A stretch of 64,000 nucleotides of DNA, taken from the NCBI GenBank assembly GCA_022376465.1, contig JACDTU010000025.1, positions 310,001 to 374,000 of the forward strand, in the 5' to 3' direction. This document shows, one piece after another, positions 50,552 to 61,604 of the stretch (its first letter is position 1; the number at the start of each line of letters is the position of its first letter). A program made the translations under genes and the position numbers. Under the pieces are notes generated by a model. It worked only from the letters and a program-made list of their open reading frames with translations, had not been told where the DNA came from and did not search any database. The stretch comes from Cubamyces lactineus. Lineage: Eukaryota; Basidiomycota; Agaricomycetes; Polyporales; Polyporaceae.

Positions 50552-52110
50552 ATGAGCAACAGCAAACTCAACGTAGAAGGGATAATGCTCTTTGAGCAGC
50601 CATTCGCGCGGGTACCGCCCATCTACTTCACGATTGTGGCGCACAAGTTGATGGCTGCGTGCAGGTACCATATGAGAACTACCGCAAGGTGTTCCGCACG
50701 TCCCAGAAGAACATCGAGAAGGAGCTCGGCGCCGTCCAGAACACCGCGAAAGATCTAGCAAGCAGGGAGCGCCCCGAGGACGATGTGGAGGCGACTACGA
50801 AGGCCATAGACGGCATGATCGCTCGTGTGGAGGGGCTGAAGCGAAAGGTACGTTGCGACATTCCAAATGCTCAAGCATTGTTTCGCCGGTCGGCCGCACG
50901 ACTGAGATGTGATTCATAAGCTGTCGGAAATGCAAGAGTCAGCAGGAAAGCCGACCCTGAACGTGATGCGAGAACGCCTTCAGCACCTCGGCGCAATAGA
51001 AGCACTAGAGTCGAGCAATACACCCGAGTTCACGCGGTGGGCAGACATACGTCTGGACAGGTGGTTGGTTGACTGGTCGTTACGCAATGGCAAGGAGAAG
51101 ACGGCTCGCAAGATTGCCGCAGAGAAAGGCATCGAGGTACCGTCTCAGCACCGTCCCGTTGATCGAGCGCAGGCTCATGGAACGCATTGTCTAGAAACTG
51201 GTTGACATCGACCTCTTCTCCGATATCCGACGTATTGAAGACGCCTTGAACCGCAAGAGCTGTACCGAAGCATTGGCTTGGTGTAGCGAGAACAAGGCTG
51301 CGCTACGAAAATTGAAGGTACCGGTTATCACCAATAAGACTTCAACCGAGAATTTGCAATACTTAGCGGTGGCAAAAACAGAACACACTCGAGTTTGACC
51401 TGAGGTTACAAGAATACATCGAGCTGGCGCGCGCTGGTAAGACCGTCGAAGCCATGGCTTATTCCAAGAAGCACTTGCTGCCCTGGCAGGAAACGCACCT
51501 CCATCAGGTCGTTCAGGCGGCCGGGCTTCTCTGCTACCCGCCAACCACAACCTGTGGTCCGTACAAAGTGAGTTCACCGCTCAGAGGCCGTTCCGTGAGG
51601 TACCCTAGATCTCACAGCACATGCTACACAGCGTCTGTACGACCCTAGCCGATGGGCGACGCTCATACAGTCTTTCCGACTGGCTATTTACCATCTCAGC
51701 ACTCTGCCAACGGAGCCCCTCCTGCACCTCGCGATGTACGCCGGGCTCGCATCACTGAAGCTCCCGGCGTGTTACACCCATGAAACGAGGAATGTGGACT
51801 GTCCCATATGCAACCCGGATCTTGGCGAGCTCGCAAAGGAAGTGCCATTCAGCCACCATGTGAACTCCACGATCGTCTGCCGCCTTACAGGTAAGATTAT
51901 GGACGCCGACAACATGCCGATGGCGATGCCGAATGGTCAGGTCTATTCCAAAGAGGTCAGTCGACCGCCACACGGATCCTCAGACTGTTACTCACGGGCG
52001 CTCAGGCATGGGATGGTATGGCTGCTAAGAATGATGGTTGGGTATTCGATCCGCGAAATCCTGTGGAAAGATGTCGGTACAAAGAGTTGCGCAAGGTTTT
52101 CATTTCATAA
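50552..52110 (+). CDS. FYV10: GID/CTLH E3 ligase subunit, FYV10/GID9/MAEA
   Basis: Exons 50552-50611, 50665-50847, 50921-51136, 51195-51317, 51382-51567, 51632-51955 and 52006-52110 give 398 residues. The N-terminus MSNSKLNVEGIMLFEQPFAR and VPYENYRKVFRTSQKNIEKE is diagnostic. LisH-like and CTLH segments lie in the middle (DLFSDIRRIEDALNRKSCTE, EFDLRLQEYIELARAGKTVE), then the CRA region. The C-terminal GID-type RING has CPICNPDLGELAKEVPFSHH and IVCRLTGKIMDADNMPMAMP. GID9 pairs with GID2 (RMND5) to form the catalytic core of an E3 ubiquitin ligase that removes gluconeogenic enzymes in yeast. All six introns are phase 0. The usual ALEGMAAKN is AWDGMAAKN here. Confidence 0.96.
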
Positions 52111-53812
52111 AGGACCCTTGTCTATGTATACGGCTGGATTTGTACCATACGTGTTTACGGCTCCTTGTAACAACATTGTAACATTTTACTGTACTAGACG
52201 GAACCGACCCCGATCGGTGCTGTCGGTATATTATATACCATGCTAGATAGTAGGCGCTCCGGTAATGTAGGGAATCATTCCTGTCAGACAAATTGCACCG
52301 CTGACTGCTGGTAACAGCGCCGGAGCGTTGGACCAACGTCTAATCGTGTTTGGGTGTGTAGCACTTGCTCTCGGGGCAGCGAGTGAACGCTAGTATAAGA
52401 CGCGACAGTAAGCAGGCCGACATTTCCTCCGGTCAGCGCCGATGCTGGACTTCTCTTGACACTCGCACCGCTAGAGAAACCACAAACTTAGATGCGAGAG
52501 GTGGCCGATACAGTTGATCCCGGGGTCAAAGAGCGCCGCGCGGCGGTCGGGAGGCGGCGGAGGCAGAGAGCCTGATGATCCACCTGCGACTCTCCCGTTC
52601 ACATCCGCCAATGTCGTCGTGCGCCGGGGTGCCCCACGAGCTGAATAGGAGCATCATAGAGGCGTAGGCATCAACCGCTCGCACTCGTAGGCACTCAAAC
52701 TCATCAACGGCCTACAATGATGTTTTGCCAGTGGGCTGGGCCATCATAGTTGACCGGCGTGCACAGCCATTGGGCAGAACGCCCTTGGCCAGGCCTGTAC
52801 GCAGCCTGTACGCGGTCCTGTGACCGTGCCGACGGACGCGGCCGCTGCTGGGACGCGAGTCGACGCAGCGCTGAGTTTCGTATCATCACTGGTGCGGTCC
52901 GAGTCCAGTGTGGCCCGTTGCATCATGATGGTACGGAAGTATTATCTATAATGAGGATGAATGATAGTCGTCAGAATATGTTGCGAGTATTCTGGCAGGA
53001 AATTCATAGTGTCAGGTTAACGTCTGGTACTGGTAGTGGCCAGGCAGAATCAACGAGGACCAACTCTTCCACTGGCAGCGATTGGAATAAACTTACTGCT
53101 CACTCGCAACACGAGGTTTTGACCGACATACCCGATCTTACTCAGTATGAGTGGGTCATCAACTATTTTTCTGAGACCATGAGCTGTCGGCACTGTTGCA
53201 TGGTCACTACGAGGCATTGGGGTATGCAAACCCTCAGAGTTAGATTTATCACCGGGTGTGGCAGGGGCAAGTCGAGTGTGGGCGCCTGAATCTGGGTAGC
53301 ATTTACAGCATTACGTCACGGTCACGCTATATTAGCGCTGAATCAAAAGTTGCCTGCGGCGATAAGTACGCGAACTGAGCGCGTGCCACTTCAACTTCAT
53401 GGATTCTGTGCCTCCTGGCTTGCCACCATGTCAGAATGAGAACGCCTGCAGTGCATACACAGTTCAATGAGAAGTAGCGGCATGACTTATCTCGGACTAA
53501 CCATACCATTTGCTTGGCTCGATCCTTGTGCCCGAAAGATAGGCAACTGACGGATTCTACGAGTCCTCGACCTCGATATTCGAGGGTACACAACGTTATC
53601 TAGTCGGGTGAACCTGCACCTATCAGCTGTTCCCAGGGCACGGTACGTACGGACTTCCTGCTTACGCCACTCCAAGCCTATCCTTATCTATACAGCAGGT
53701 TCTTAAGCGGTAGCCGCGATGCGGGGTAACGCCGTCCGAGCCATCGACCGCCCCACTGCCCGCTACCCAACGCGCTCTGCGTTCGCTTTGCTGTTCTGAC
53801 CACGGTCTCGTC
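52111..53812. other. Long intergenic region, no gene recognised
   Basis: About 1.7 kb. A 179-codon open frame from 52750 is without domain or splice pattern and is probably chance. The right end is the permease promoter, GC-rich near 53710-53790. Confidence 0.5.
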
Positions 53813-56084
53813 ATGGGTGTGATTCAGAAGCTACAGGTACCTCATGATCGGACTCTGTCCTATTCCGAGTCCTTCCTGCAGGTACGTGCGAGTGCTCAAT
53901 AGAGCTCGATGTGGGCGCTGATGGGGATTGAATGTCGGTAGAACGAGGACTTGCTTCCAGTGCCAGAAGAGAAGCGCACATGGGGCTATTGGAACTTCAT
54001 TGCATTGTGCGTGGCGATTTCATAGCCTCACTAGACGCGCATTGACCGTGGACATCCTTGCAGCTGGATCGCGGACAGCTTCAACATCAATACGTACGTC
54101 CACAGCTCGATGATAGGACGCTGGCAAGATCCTTACTGTGCATGGTTAGATGGATGATCGTTTCCTCCATGGTCCAGCTCGGCCTCTCCTGGTGGCAAGC
54201 TTGGATATGCGTGTGGATAGGCTACGGCGTCGTCGCGCCATTCATCGTCGCGAATGCCCGTCCGGGTGCCATGTTCCATGTGACGTTCCCGGTAGTCGCA
54301 CGGACTAGTTTTGGCGTCTGGGGCAGCCTCTGGTGTGTGTTCAATCGGGGCGCTATGGCTTGGTGTGTATCCCTTCTCAAGCGACTATGTCAGTTCGTTG
54401 ACACGCTCTAAAGCATTTGGTACGGAGTACAAGCCAGCATTGGTGGTTCATGTGTTCTTGTAATGCTGCGAGCCATGTGGCCCTCGGTTAACAGCATTCG
54501 TCAGTGAAAACCCTACTATATGCCGGACGCGTGCTGATACCTCCCCCTCAGCGAACTCCATGCCTGCCTCTTCAGGCACGAACACTCGCGACTTTATGTG
54601 TTTCTTCCTGTTCTGGCTCATATCCCTTCCCGCAATTTGGTTCCCGATCCACAAAATGCACGTCTACCTGTTTCATCTCATCGGCGACACATGCTTACCC
54701 GTGCCCACAGACGTCACTTGTTCACACTCAAGGCAATCGTCGTACCTATCGCCGGAATCACCTTCTTCATCTGGTGCATAGTCAAAGCGCATGGCGTCGG
54801 TCCCATTATCCATCAACCGGCGACCTTGCATGGTTCCGCTCTCGGATGGGGCATGGTCTCCAGCATCATGTCCTGCATCAGCAACATGGCCACTCTCGTC
54901 ACGTACGCCGTCCCATCTCCCGCCCTTCAGTACCCATCTCTTTGACTAACCGCGCACGCAGGAATGCCCCGGATTTCGCCTCCCGAGCTCGCCATCCATC
55001 TGCCGCGGGGCTGCCCCAGCTCATCTCCGTCCCGCTCGGGTTTTCGATCGTCAGCTTCTTCGGCGTCATCGTGAGCTCGTCCTCGCAAGCTATCTATGGG
55101 GATGCAGTCTGGTCTCCGATCGACCTGTTGGGCAAGTTCCTCGATGGCGAGCCCAGCCATGCGACCCGCTTCGGCGTCTGGTTCATCTCGGTGTCTTTCA
55201 TCATTGCCCAGGTACGCGTTACTTACTTCCGTTCGTCGGCTTTTAGATAGGAATTGCTCACTTTTGTCACGTAGCTTGGCACGAACATCTCTGCTAACTC
55301 CATCAGTGCTGGATGCGACTTGACGGCGTTGTTCCCTCGGTTCATTGTATGTCTTGCACTATGGATCATCTTCACGCTGCTCATATCCGCCAATTGTAGA
55401 ACATCCGCCGTGGAGGCTACATCGCCGCTATTGTTGGGCTCTGCATGCTTCCATGGAACCTGCTGAAGAGCAGCAATAGTTTCACGTCATACCTCTCCGC
55501 ATATTCCGTCTTCCTGAGCTCTATCGCTGGTGTCATGGTAAGTGCACTTCACTTTCACTGTCAGATATCCCTCAACCTTACGGCAAGTGCTTCAGATAAC
55601 GGATTACTATGTGATTCACAAAGGCCACTACAATGTGAAGGATCTCTACCGCGCCTCGACCGACGGGTGGTACTGGTACACGTATGGGATAAACTTCCGG
55701 TCCGCATCCCCGTCCCTTTGTCGCTTCGCTGCGCGATCCTGACTTCGCCATCATAGGGCCTACGCCGCGTACATCGCAGGTATCCTGATCAACGTCGTCG
55801 GCTTCGCAGGCGCAACGGGGCGCACGGTCCCGCTCGCGGCAACGCGTATATACGAGATGTCGTTCTTCACTGGGTTCGGCGTCTCTGCGCTCGTCTACTG
55901 GACGCTCAACCTCCTCTTCCCCGTTCGCGGCGCGAGCTATTGTGCGCGTTTCGAAGAGGTCGACGTCTCCTCCGCGACCGCTATGGGCGGGGAGTACGTC
56001 GGGGACGGGGCGCGTGATAGCGAGGAGATGGACAAGAAGAGCATGGTCAGCGAGGCGGTGCGCAGCGTGCATTCGAATGTGTGA
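53813..56084 (+). CDS. NCS1-family permease (uracil/allantoin type)
   Basis: Exons 53813-53881, 53942-54006, 54064-54093, 54150-54362, 54414-54499, 54552-54657, 54711-54902, 54962-55211, 55275-55346, 55400-55537, 55596-55699 and 55757-56084 give 550 residues. The N-terminal [18 protein letters not shown] and [20 protein letters not shown] are hallmarks of the Fur/Dal branch of NCS1 carriers. About twelve hydrophobic helices follow, including [38 protein letters not shown] and [20 protein letters not shown], with the loop FPRFINIRRGG. These proton symporters at the plasma membrane import uracil, allantoin, uridine or related nucleobases; the substrate cannot be fixed here. Intron 6 (54658-54710) needs a GC donor, giving the conserved IHKIRHLFT. 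Confidence 0.93.
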
Positions 56085-57476
56085 GCGCCGCCTCTTGCCA
56101 TATTATCTTGGGCTTGCTTCGCTCACTCGGGTGACCTCTCCTGACTTATGGTTTCACGGTTTCACGAAAAGTGTATGAATTACAGGGTATACCAAGCCGT
56201 ACTGTACTGCAATATGCTGTTTGGAGTTGTAGCAGTAACATCATACCATCTCTCAAAAGTTTTCCGCATCTCCTGTGGTCACGATGTCGATCGCACATCA
56301 TCTTGCCATCTCAACGCACATACACCCGAAATGGCTTCATGAACGTCATCGTGATGGTCGGCCACTTGGTAGGATGGGTGATGCGGTAGGAGTGCGAGGC
56401 CATTAGCGGTTATGTCCGTTCGAACGCTCAACATTTGCAGGCTTGACGCGAGATTTTCGGAGAGGTGTTCGCATAGACGACTTCGAATTCAAGCTGATGA
56501 CTTACCGGGCGCGACAGCAATGGTTCTGCGAACATGGTACAGGAAGATGACTATTCGTCGGACACGGTCCCGCTGCCTCATGAGCGACTTTGTCAGCGTC
56601 CTACCCAGGTGTAGTGCAGGCTGTTCATCCAGGTCCTCATCTTCGAGGTTCGAGCTCGCGTGCCACAGAGCCGAGTGCTTCTCACATAACGCGTGTCGGC
56701 ACCTATGCCAGAGAGTATTACCGTGACGCTGCCCGAGGGGACCCGTTGCGTTATTCCGCCCCTGCACACCAACATCGCAGTACGTACGCCTGAGACTCGT
56801 CTCAGTGCTCACTGGAGTCTTCCACAACACAACGGCTGCGCACCCGCCGCCTAAACAAGGTACGCGACCCTGCACGGCTGCATCAACGATGCGATGACCC
56901 TCGGGCTTCGGGGCGGGAGCTGTGAGCCCCGAACCCCGAGCGATTCGGGTTACACTTCTTCACGCCGTTCGCGACCGAGTCTGAGGTTCTGCCCCGCTGC
57001 GGCCTGCGGGGGCTGCGCTTATGCGACGGCGCGACCCGATGGTGTGGATATACCAGTAGTGGTCTCTAGATGACAAAGTATCGTCGCCAGGTGTCGTTAT
57101 GGGCTGTGCAGTCAATGGCTAGGGCAAGATGGGCTTCGAGGTAGAGACGCACTGGTTGATTTTGCTGTGTCTGAATGGATTTCCGCCCAGGAGTGCGTCG
57201 ATATCTAGACTTGTAACTTGGCTTTTGAGGCCTATGAACATTGTCGCATTCGGACATTGTAGACTTGCAGACAATGGCATCATACTACCTGACAGGATCC
57301 TTGGGGGCCATGGACGAACTGGGGCACGATGCTGCATGAGATTCTCTTCGAGCTCCACATATTCATTCGTACGGTACGGTATCAATAACAATACACGAGA
57401 CTAGTAAAGTGATGATAGAGATACACACATGTCCACTGTCCGTGAAGGGGTATCTTCGTACTACAATTAATACACT
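56085..57476. other. Intergenic with coding-like relic and a hairpin
   Basis: Between the permease and PARG-like gene stops. Around 56450-56830 on + there are exon-like fragments (see findings), and at 56900-56940 a large inverted repeat. No complete gene could be built. Confidence 0.5.
56900..56940. repeat. Inverted repeat (hairpin, 15-bp arms)
   Basis: Left arm 56900-56914 (CTCGGGCTTCGGGGC) and right arm 56926-56940 (GCCCCGAACCCCGAG) are reverse complements except for one position, with an 11-base loop. GC-rich and therefore very stable as DNA or RNA. Confidence 0.8.
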
Positions 57477-58778
57477 TCATTCCTGCATCGTATCCGGAAC
57501 AGCGTCCGAAATACGCTCGATCAGTTCGCGCGTCCCAAAAGCCCTCCTGAACGGAGCGAGCAGCTTCCCAGGTACAGCGAAGACGACCTTCTCGAACGAG
57601 TTCTTAAACCGAGCCTCCTGCCGAACGTCGTCCACGGTCTCGCCGCACACCAGGAGCTCAGCCCAGATCTCGGCGACTATCTCGACCTTGTTCTCGGAAG
57701 ACCCGCATCCGAAAGCACCGAGAACGAGCACTTTGTCGCCGTGGAGTTCGAACGCGCGCAGGGCGCGTGCCATGCGTTCCTTCATTGCAGAGCGTATGCC
57801 CTGCTCGAAGATGTTCTCTTCGCCGGGCTTGATGACGTGCTTCTGGCGCACAGCCGCAGCATTGACGGGCACAGCGGAAAGGACGTTGATGAGATATGGC
57901 GGTATGAATTCCCCGCCGAGATCATCGTGACCTCCAGGGAGGCCAAAGACTGGAGGTTGGTCGGTGAAGGTCGTGTCGTCTGCATCGCGGCGGAAGACCA
58001 CGACACCAGGGGAATAGACCATAGAATGATCGTGGAGTCCACTGCCGTCGGAGGTGCGGAATATGCGATGCTCTTGATAGAAGTCCACGGCTGCGGGAGC
58101 TTTGAGGCTAGCCACGAGGGAGCTAAGACGGGCGATCGTCTCTTCTTGCTCGTCGCCGCCATGCAAGTAACCCCCGCCTGCACGCTTGGGCGAGGCGAAG
58201 GAAAGGACACCGAGGTCGGTGGGCTGGTTCGCGCTTTGATTCCGTGCGAGTGCGAGCTGACGCGCGGCAGTCAAGGTCGACTGGCGAGTGAACTCGATTT
58301 GGGTTGCTGGGTAGGTGATAGTGGGCCGCTCTTCTCTCCATTTAGCGAGGTCTCGGGAGTAGTGGGGGTAGAACACGGTGCGTTCGCGACTGAGGCTGAT
58401 AGGGAGGAGGATGTCGTGGAGGGTATGAATGACTGCCGAACATGCTTGGCCTTGCGAGGATTGAGTTATAGCGGATGAAACAGAGGGAGCGGGGCGCTCT
58501 TCAACGTACTTGCCATCCCCGAGCACGATGCGCTCTGTCTCCTCCGCAATCTCTGCCCACCGCTCCCTCCGCGCACGCCGGGCGGCTTGGGCGAGCATTG
58601 AGGAACGCTGCGCCTGCTGTTTCTTGGCTTTGGCCATTGCCTTCTGCTTCTTTATATGTTGGCGCTTAACTTCGGCAGCTGAGACCTGCCTGGCCTTGAG
58701 TTGTTCAAGTGGTGTTGATGGTGTGCTCGCGCGCCGCTGGCGCTGTTTGCGCCGAGTGCGTGAGCGTTGGTTTGCCAT
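57477..58778 (-). CDS. Bacterial-type PARG-like macrodomain protein (DUF2263/TIGR02452)
   Basis: One exon, 433 residues from the ATG at 58778, chosen for its good context (A at -3, G at +4); an ATG at 58832 would add 18 residues. The first 60 residues are very basic (NQRSRTRRKQRQRR, then Lys/Gln-rich helix), possibly nuclear or nucleolar targeting. Residues about 70-430 form the family domain: AEETERIVLGDGKYV, VLSFASPKRAGGGYLHGGDE followed by QEE, and VLVLGAFGCGSSENKVEIVA. The Gly-Gly-Gly-x7-Gln-Glu-Glu signature is that of bacterial-type poly(ADP-ribose) glycohydrolases, so ADP-ribose chain removal is inferred. Divergent from the phosphofructokinase-2 gene with about 260 bp between starts. 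No introns, unlike all large neighbours. Confidence 0.87.
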   Translation of the reverse strand: MANQRSRTRRKQRQRRASTPSTPLEQLKARQVSAAEVKRQHIKKQKAMAKAKKQQAQRSSMLAQAARRARRERWAEIAEETERIVLGDGKYVEERPAPSVSSAITQSSQGQACSAVIHTLHDILLPISLSRERTVFYPHYSRDLAKWREERPTITYPATQIEFTRQSTLTAARQLALARNQSANQPTDLGVLSFASPKRAGGGYLHGGDEQEETIARLSSLVASLKAPAAVDFYQEHRIFRTSDGSGLHDHSMVYSPGVVVFRRDADDTTFTDQPPVFGLPGGHDDLGGEFIPPYLINVLSAVPVNAAAVRQKHVIKPGEENIFEQGIRSAMKERMARALRAFELHGDKVLVLGAFGCGSSENKVEIVAEIWAELLVCGETVDDVRQEARFKNSFEKVVFAVPGKLLAPFRRAFGTRELIERISDAVPDTMQE

Positions 58779-59036
58779 GTTAAAGCGAGGTAGAAAGTCA
58801 GTGAGTAGATGGTGGTCGCTAGGAGAAAACATGAGTCAGGTGGCTCAAGCCACTCCGCACGACCTGTGTTTATATACCTGCGGGGAGCGTCTAATGAGTA
58901 GAATAGATAAGATAAGATAGACTAGGCCTAGATGAGCAGATACGGAACCATGCGCGGAACCAGAGCATGGGCAGTCCCGGAGCGTGGAGGAGCTCCTTGT
59001 TATTCACCTCCACCATCGCCAGACCTTGTATGAACA
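58779..59036. promoter_or_regulatory. Bidirectional promoter region
   Basis: Only 258 bases separate the start codons of the PARG-like gene (-) and the 6-phosphofructo-2-kinase gene (+), so the two promoters must share this space. No TATA box is evident. Confidence 0.5.
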
Positions 59037-60908
59037 ATGGTCGCACCCTTATACACAACAGCGTCAGGTCTCCTGTTCCATGCTGGTAAAATCCTGGTAT
59101 GCACCGTCGGATTGCCCGCCCGCGGAAAGACGCACGTCTCTCGTGCGCTTGAACGATACTTGCGATGGACGGGTGTGAAGACCACGGTCATCTCGCTAGG
59201 AGACTACAGACGAAAGGTCCTTGGTGGAGCACACCAGCTCCCTCCGGACTACTTCACATTGGGTGGGTGCTCCTCGACTCATGCGTCGTGAGCGAGCTGA
59301 AGTTGGCGCAAGGAGAGAAGAGCCCGGAAACGATCAAGCTCAGGGAGAAGGTCTTACAAGGCTGTGAGCAGCAGATCTGGGACTTTTTCAATGCAGGAGG
59401 GCAAGTTGTCATCTACGATGCAAACAACGGGACGCGTGAGCGCCGCAATGCTGTGGCGGAGAAGTTCGACAAGGCAGGCATCCATGTGATCATGCTCGGT
59501 ATATATCCACAAGTTCTCTGTCCGCTTAGAAGCTCATGAGCCATGGTAGAGTCGCTTTGCGATAATGAGGAGATTATTATGGCAAATATCCGTAGCGTCA
59601 AAATTTCCTCTCCCGATGCAAGTAGTATCCGCTTGTGTGGCCGCACGGTTGCTGAAGCTATGGATCTCACAGTATCGTGGTTGGGATCCTGAGAAAGCGG
59701 TAGCCGACTACTACAACCGCATAAGAGACCACGAGATTCACTATGAACCAGTGGAAGAAACAACATGGCCTTACATTCGAATCATCAATGTATGTACACC
59801 TCCTGCAAGCGAGCTTTATGCATCTCACAAACTATACAGGTCGGCGAGAAAATCATGGTCAACGTACGTCTCTACTCATCCATAGCCTAACCTGTGCTAA
59901 CCAAAATTCAGCGCATCCAAGGCTATCTTCAGTCTAGGATAGTGTTCTTCCTCATGAACATTCACAACCGGTTCCGTACAATCTACTTTGCAAGGGTAAG
60001 CGTATCGCATATAATTGTGACGCCCTCTACGATACCATTCTCATCGTTTGGACAGTCCGGGCAGTCTCTCATTGAGCATTCGTACAAGGCAGACTCCGAC
60101 CTGTCGCCTGCTGGATGGGAGTACGCGGAGAAGCTCAAGGAGTTCGTACTGGAGCGGCGCGCCAAGTCACTCGAACAGCGAGGCATCAACCCTTCAGAAC
60201 GCCGTCTTGTTGTGAGTCTGCATCGCGATGAACGTCGAATTTTCGTGTTTGACACTCGCTATGTCCAGATATGGACCTCTGCTAGAAGGCGTTCGCACCA
60301 CACGGCCTGGCCGTTCCTCACACATAATGCGAGCGATCCGTCACCTCCAGCGAAGGTCAAGGTTATTGAACGGCCGCAGATGTCTGAGATCAACCCTGGA
60401 GTGTGGGATGGTCTTAGCCCCGAGCAAGTGCGCAAGTACTACCCCGACGAGTGGGAGCGTTTCGTGAACGACCCATATGCGTATCGTGCCCCACGTGCGG
60501 AGAGCTACCATGACCTCTGCGGTTCGCATGCATGTAGTTTATGCACTACTTCAACACTAACACACGCCAACAGTCCGCCTCGAGCCGACGCTCATCGAGC
60601 TCGAGCGCGAACGCGAAGACCTGCTCATCATCGGGCACGCCTCCGTCATCCGCTGCATCCTCGCATACCTCATCGGGCTCCCCGCGTCCGAGATCCCCGC
60701 GATCGAAGTCGCGCGTGGCGACCTGATCGAGGTCGTCCCGACCTCGTACGGCGTGTACTCGCAGGCGCACCACTTCTGGGACGGCCCCGGGCGCGCGGCG
60801 TCTGGCAAGGACGAACACAACTTTTACGAGAACTATGCGGAGGACACGCAGGGGAAGCGCAGGCCTGAGACGCAGCCTGGAGCGGAGGCCGCTCCGGTTG
60901 TGGTTTGA
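59037..60908 (+). CDS. 6-phosphofructo-2-kinase (bisphosphatase domain probably inactive)
   Basis: Exons 59037-59262, 59313-59498, 59550-59617, 59673-59789, 59840-59863 (24 nt), 59912-59995, 60056-60211, 60269-60521 and 60574-60908 give 482 residues. The kinase half has Walker A GLPARGKTH (residues 25-33), LGDYRRKVLGG, VVIYDANNGTRERRN and ESLCDNEE. The second half is the histidine-phosphatase fold: WTSARRRSHHTAWPF, VWDGLSPEQVRKYYP and IIGHASVIRCILAYLIGLPA. The phosphohistidine motif, normally Arg-His-Gly, is Arg-Ser-Gly (ARSGQS, Ser236), the same replacement known in yeast Pfk26. The product should therefore make fructose-2,6-bisphosphate, the activator of glycolysis, but not break it down. 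Intron 3 (59618-59672) has a GCAAGT donor. Confidence 0.95.
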
Positions 60909-61604
60909 GGTTGGAAGTGGATTCGGACGAAAGGGAGAAGCTGCGTTAGTTTGATGATCGATGTATGTAGGATGTACGATAGTGTAGAACGAATATGGCA
61001 TACCGAATCTGACAATGTACTTCTCGCCCATGGCTCGCGCGAGCCAAGTTACTACCGTTGGTTCCAGAGCGGAAATTCCAGACATTCCTGGCTTCTTGAA
61101 GTCGCGTCCCGATCCGATGTGTATTCGGTAGTATACAGCATGTACCCAGGTTCCAAAGACGTCATAGTCAACAGAATTGGATAGCTGCGCACAGACAGCC
61201 GTCTCGACTGAATACCGAATGTTGAGAAACCAGTCACATCGCTTCCCCCTACTTCGAGGAGTTCTACATCGTCCGCGCACGTATTCAATAGGAAGCAGCC
61301 ATAGTCTTCTCTAAGTTCTGCTGCTTCCTCGCGTGCCCAAAACAGCCATGAACGCGCCAGATCCGAGAAACTCGGGCCTATTGTCCGGACAATGTGAAGT
61401 TGCAACCAAGATATCAATAGGACAGTACAATAGAATGAACGCGACAACAGACTAGTATAGCAACATGCTCAGACGTAAAGGTGACTTCTTCCGACCCTTC
61501 CGAATCCAGTCCCACCGGCAAGAAAAACAATGTGCGTTATGAACAATGCCCGATGTCGCCCCCCCAAGGCGTCAAGCGACCTCCATCGTCCGGACGTCCG
61601 TAGC
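60909..61604. other. Intergenic between convergent genes
   Basis: About 700 bases between the kinase stop (+) and the ALY/REF-like stop (-). Probably untranslated regions. No gene recognised. Confidence 0.5.

Noticed and set aside
52750..53289. 179-codon open frame in the intergenic region
   Set aside because: No domain, no splice pattern, odd composition (Thr/Ser/Trp/Cys mix) and no good start context.
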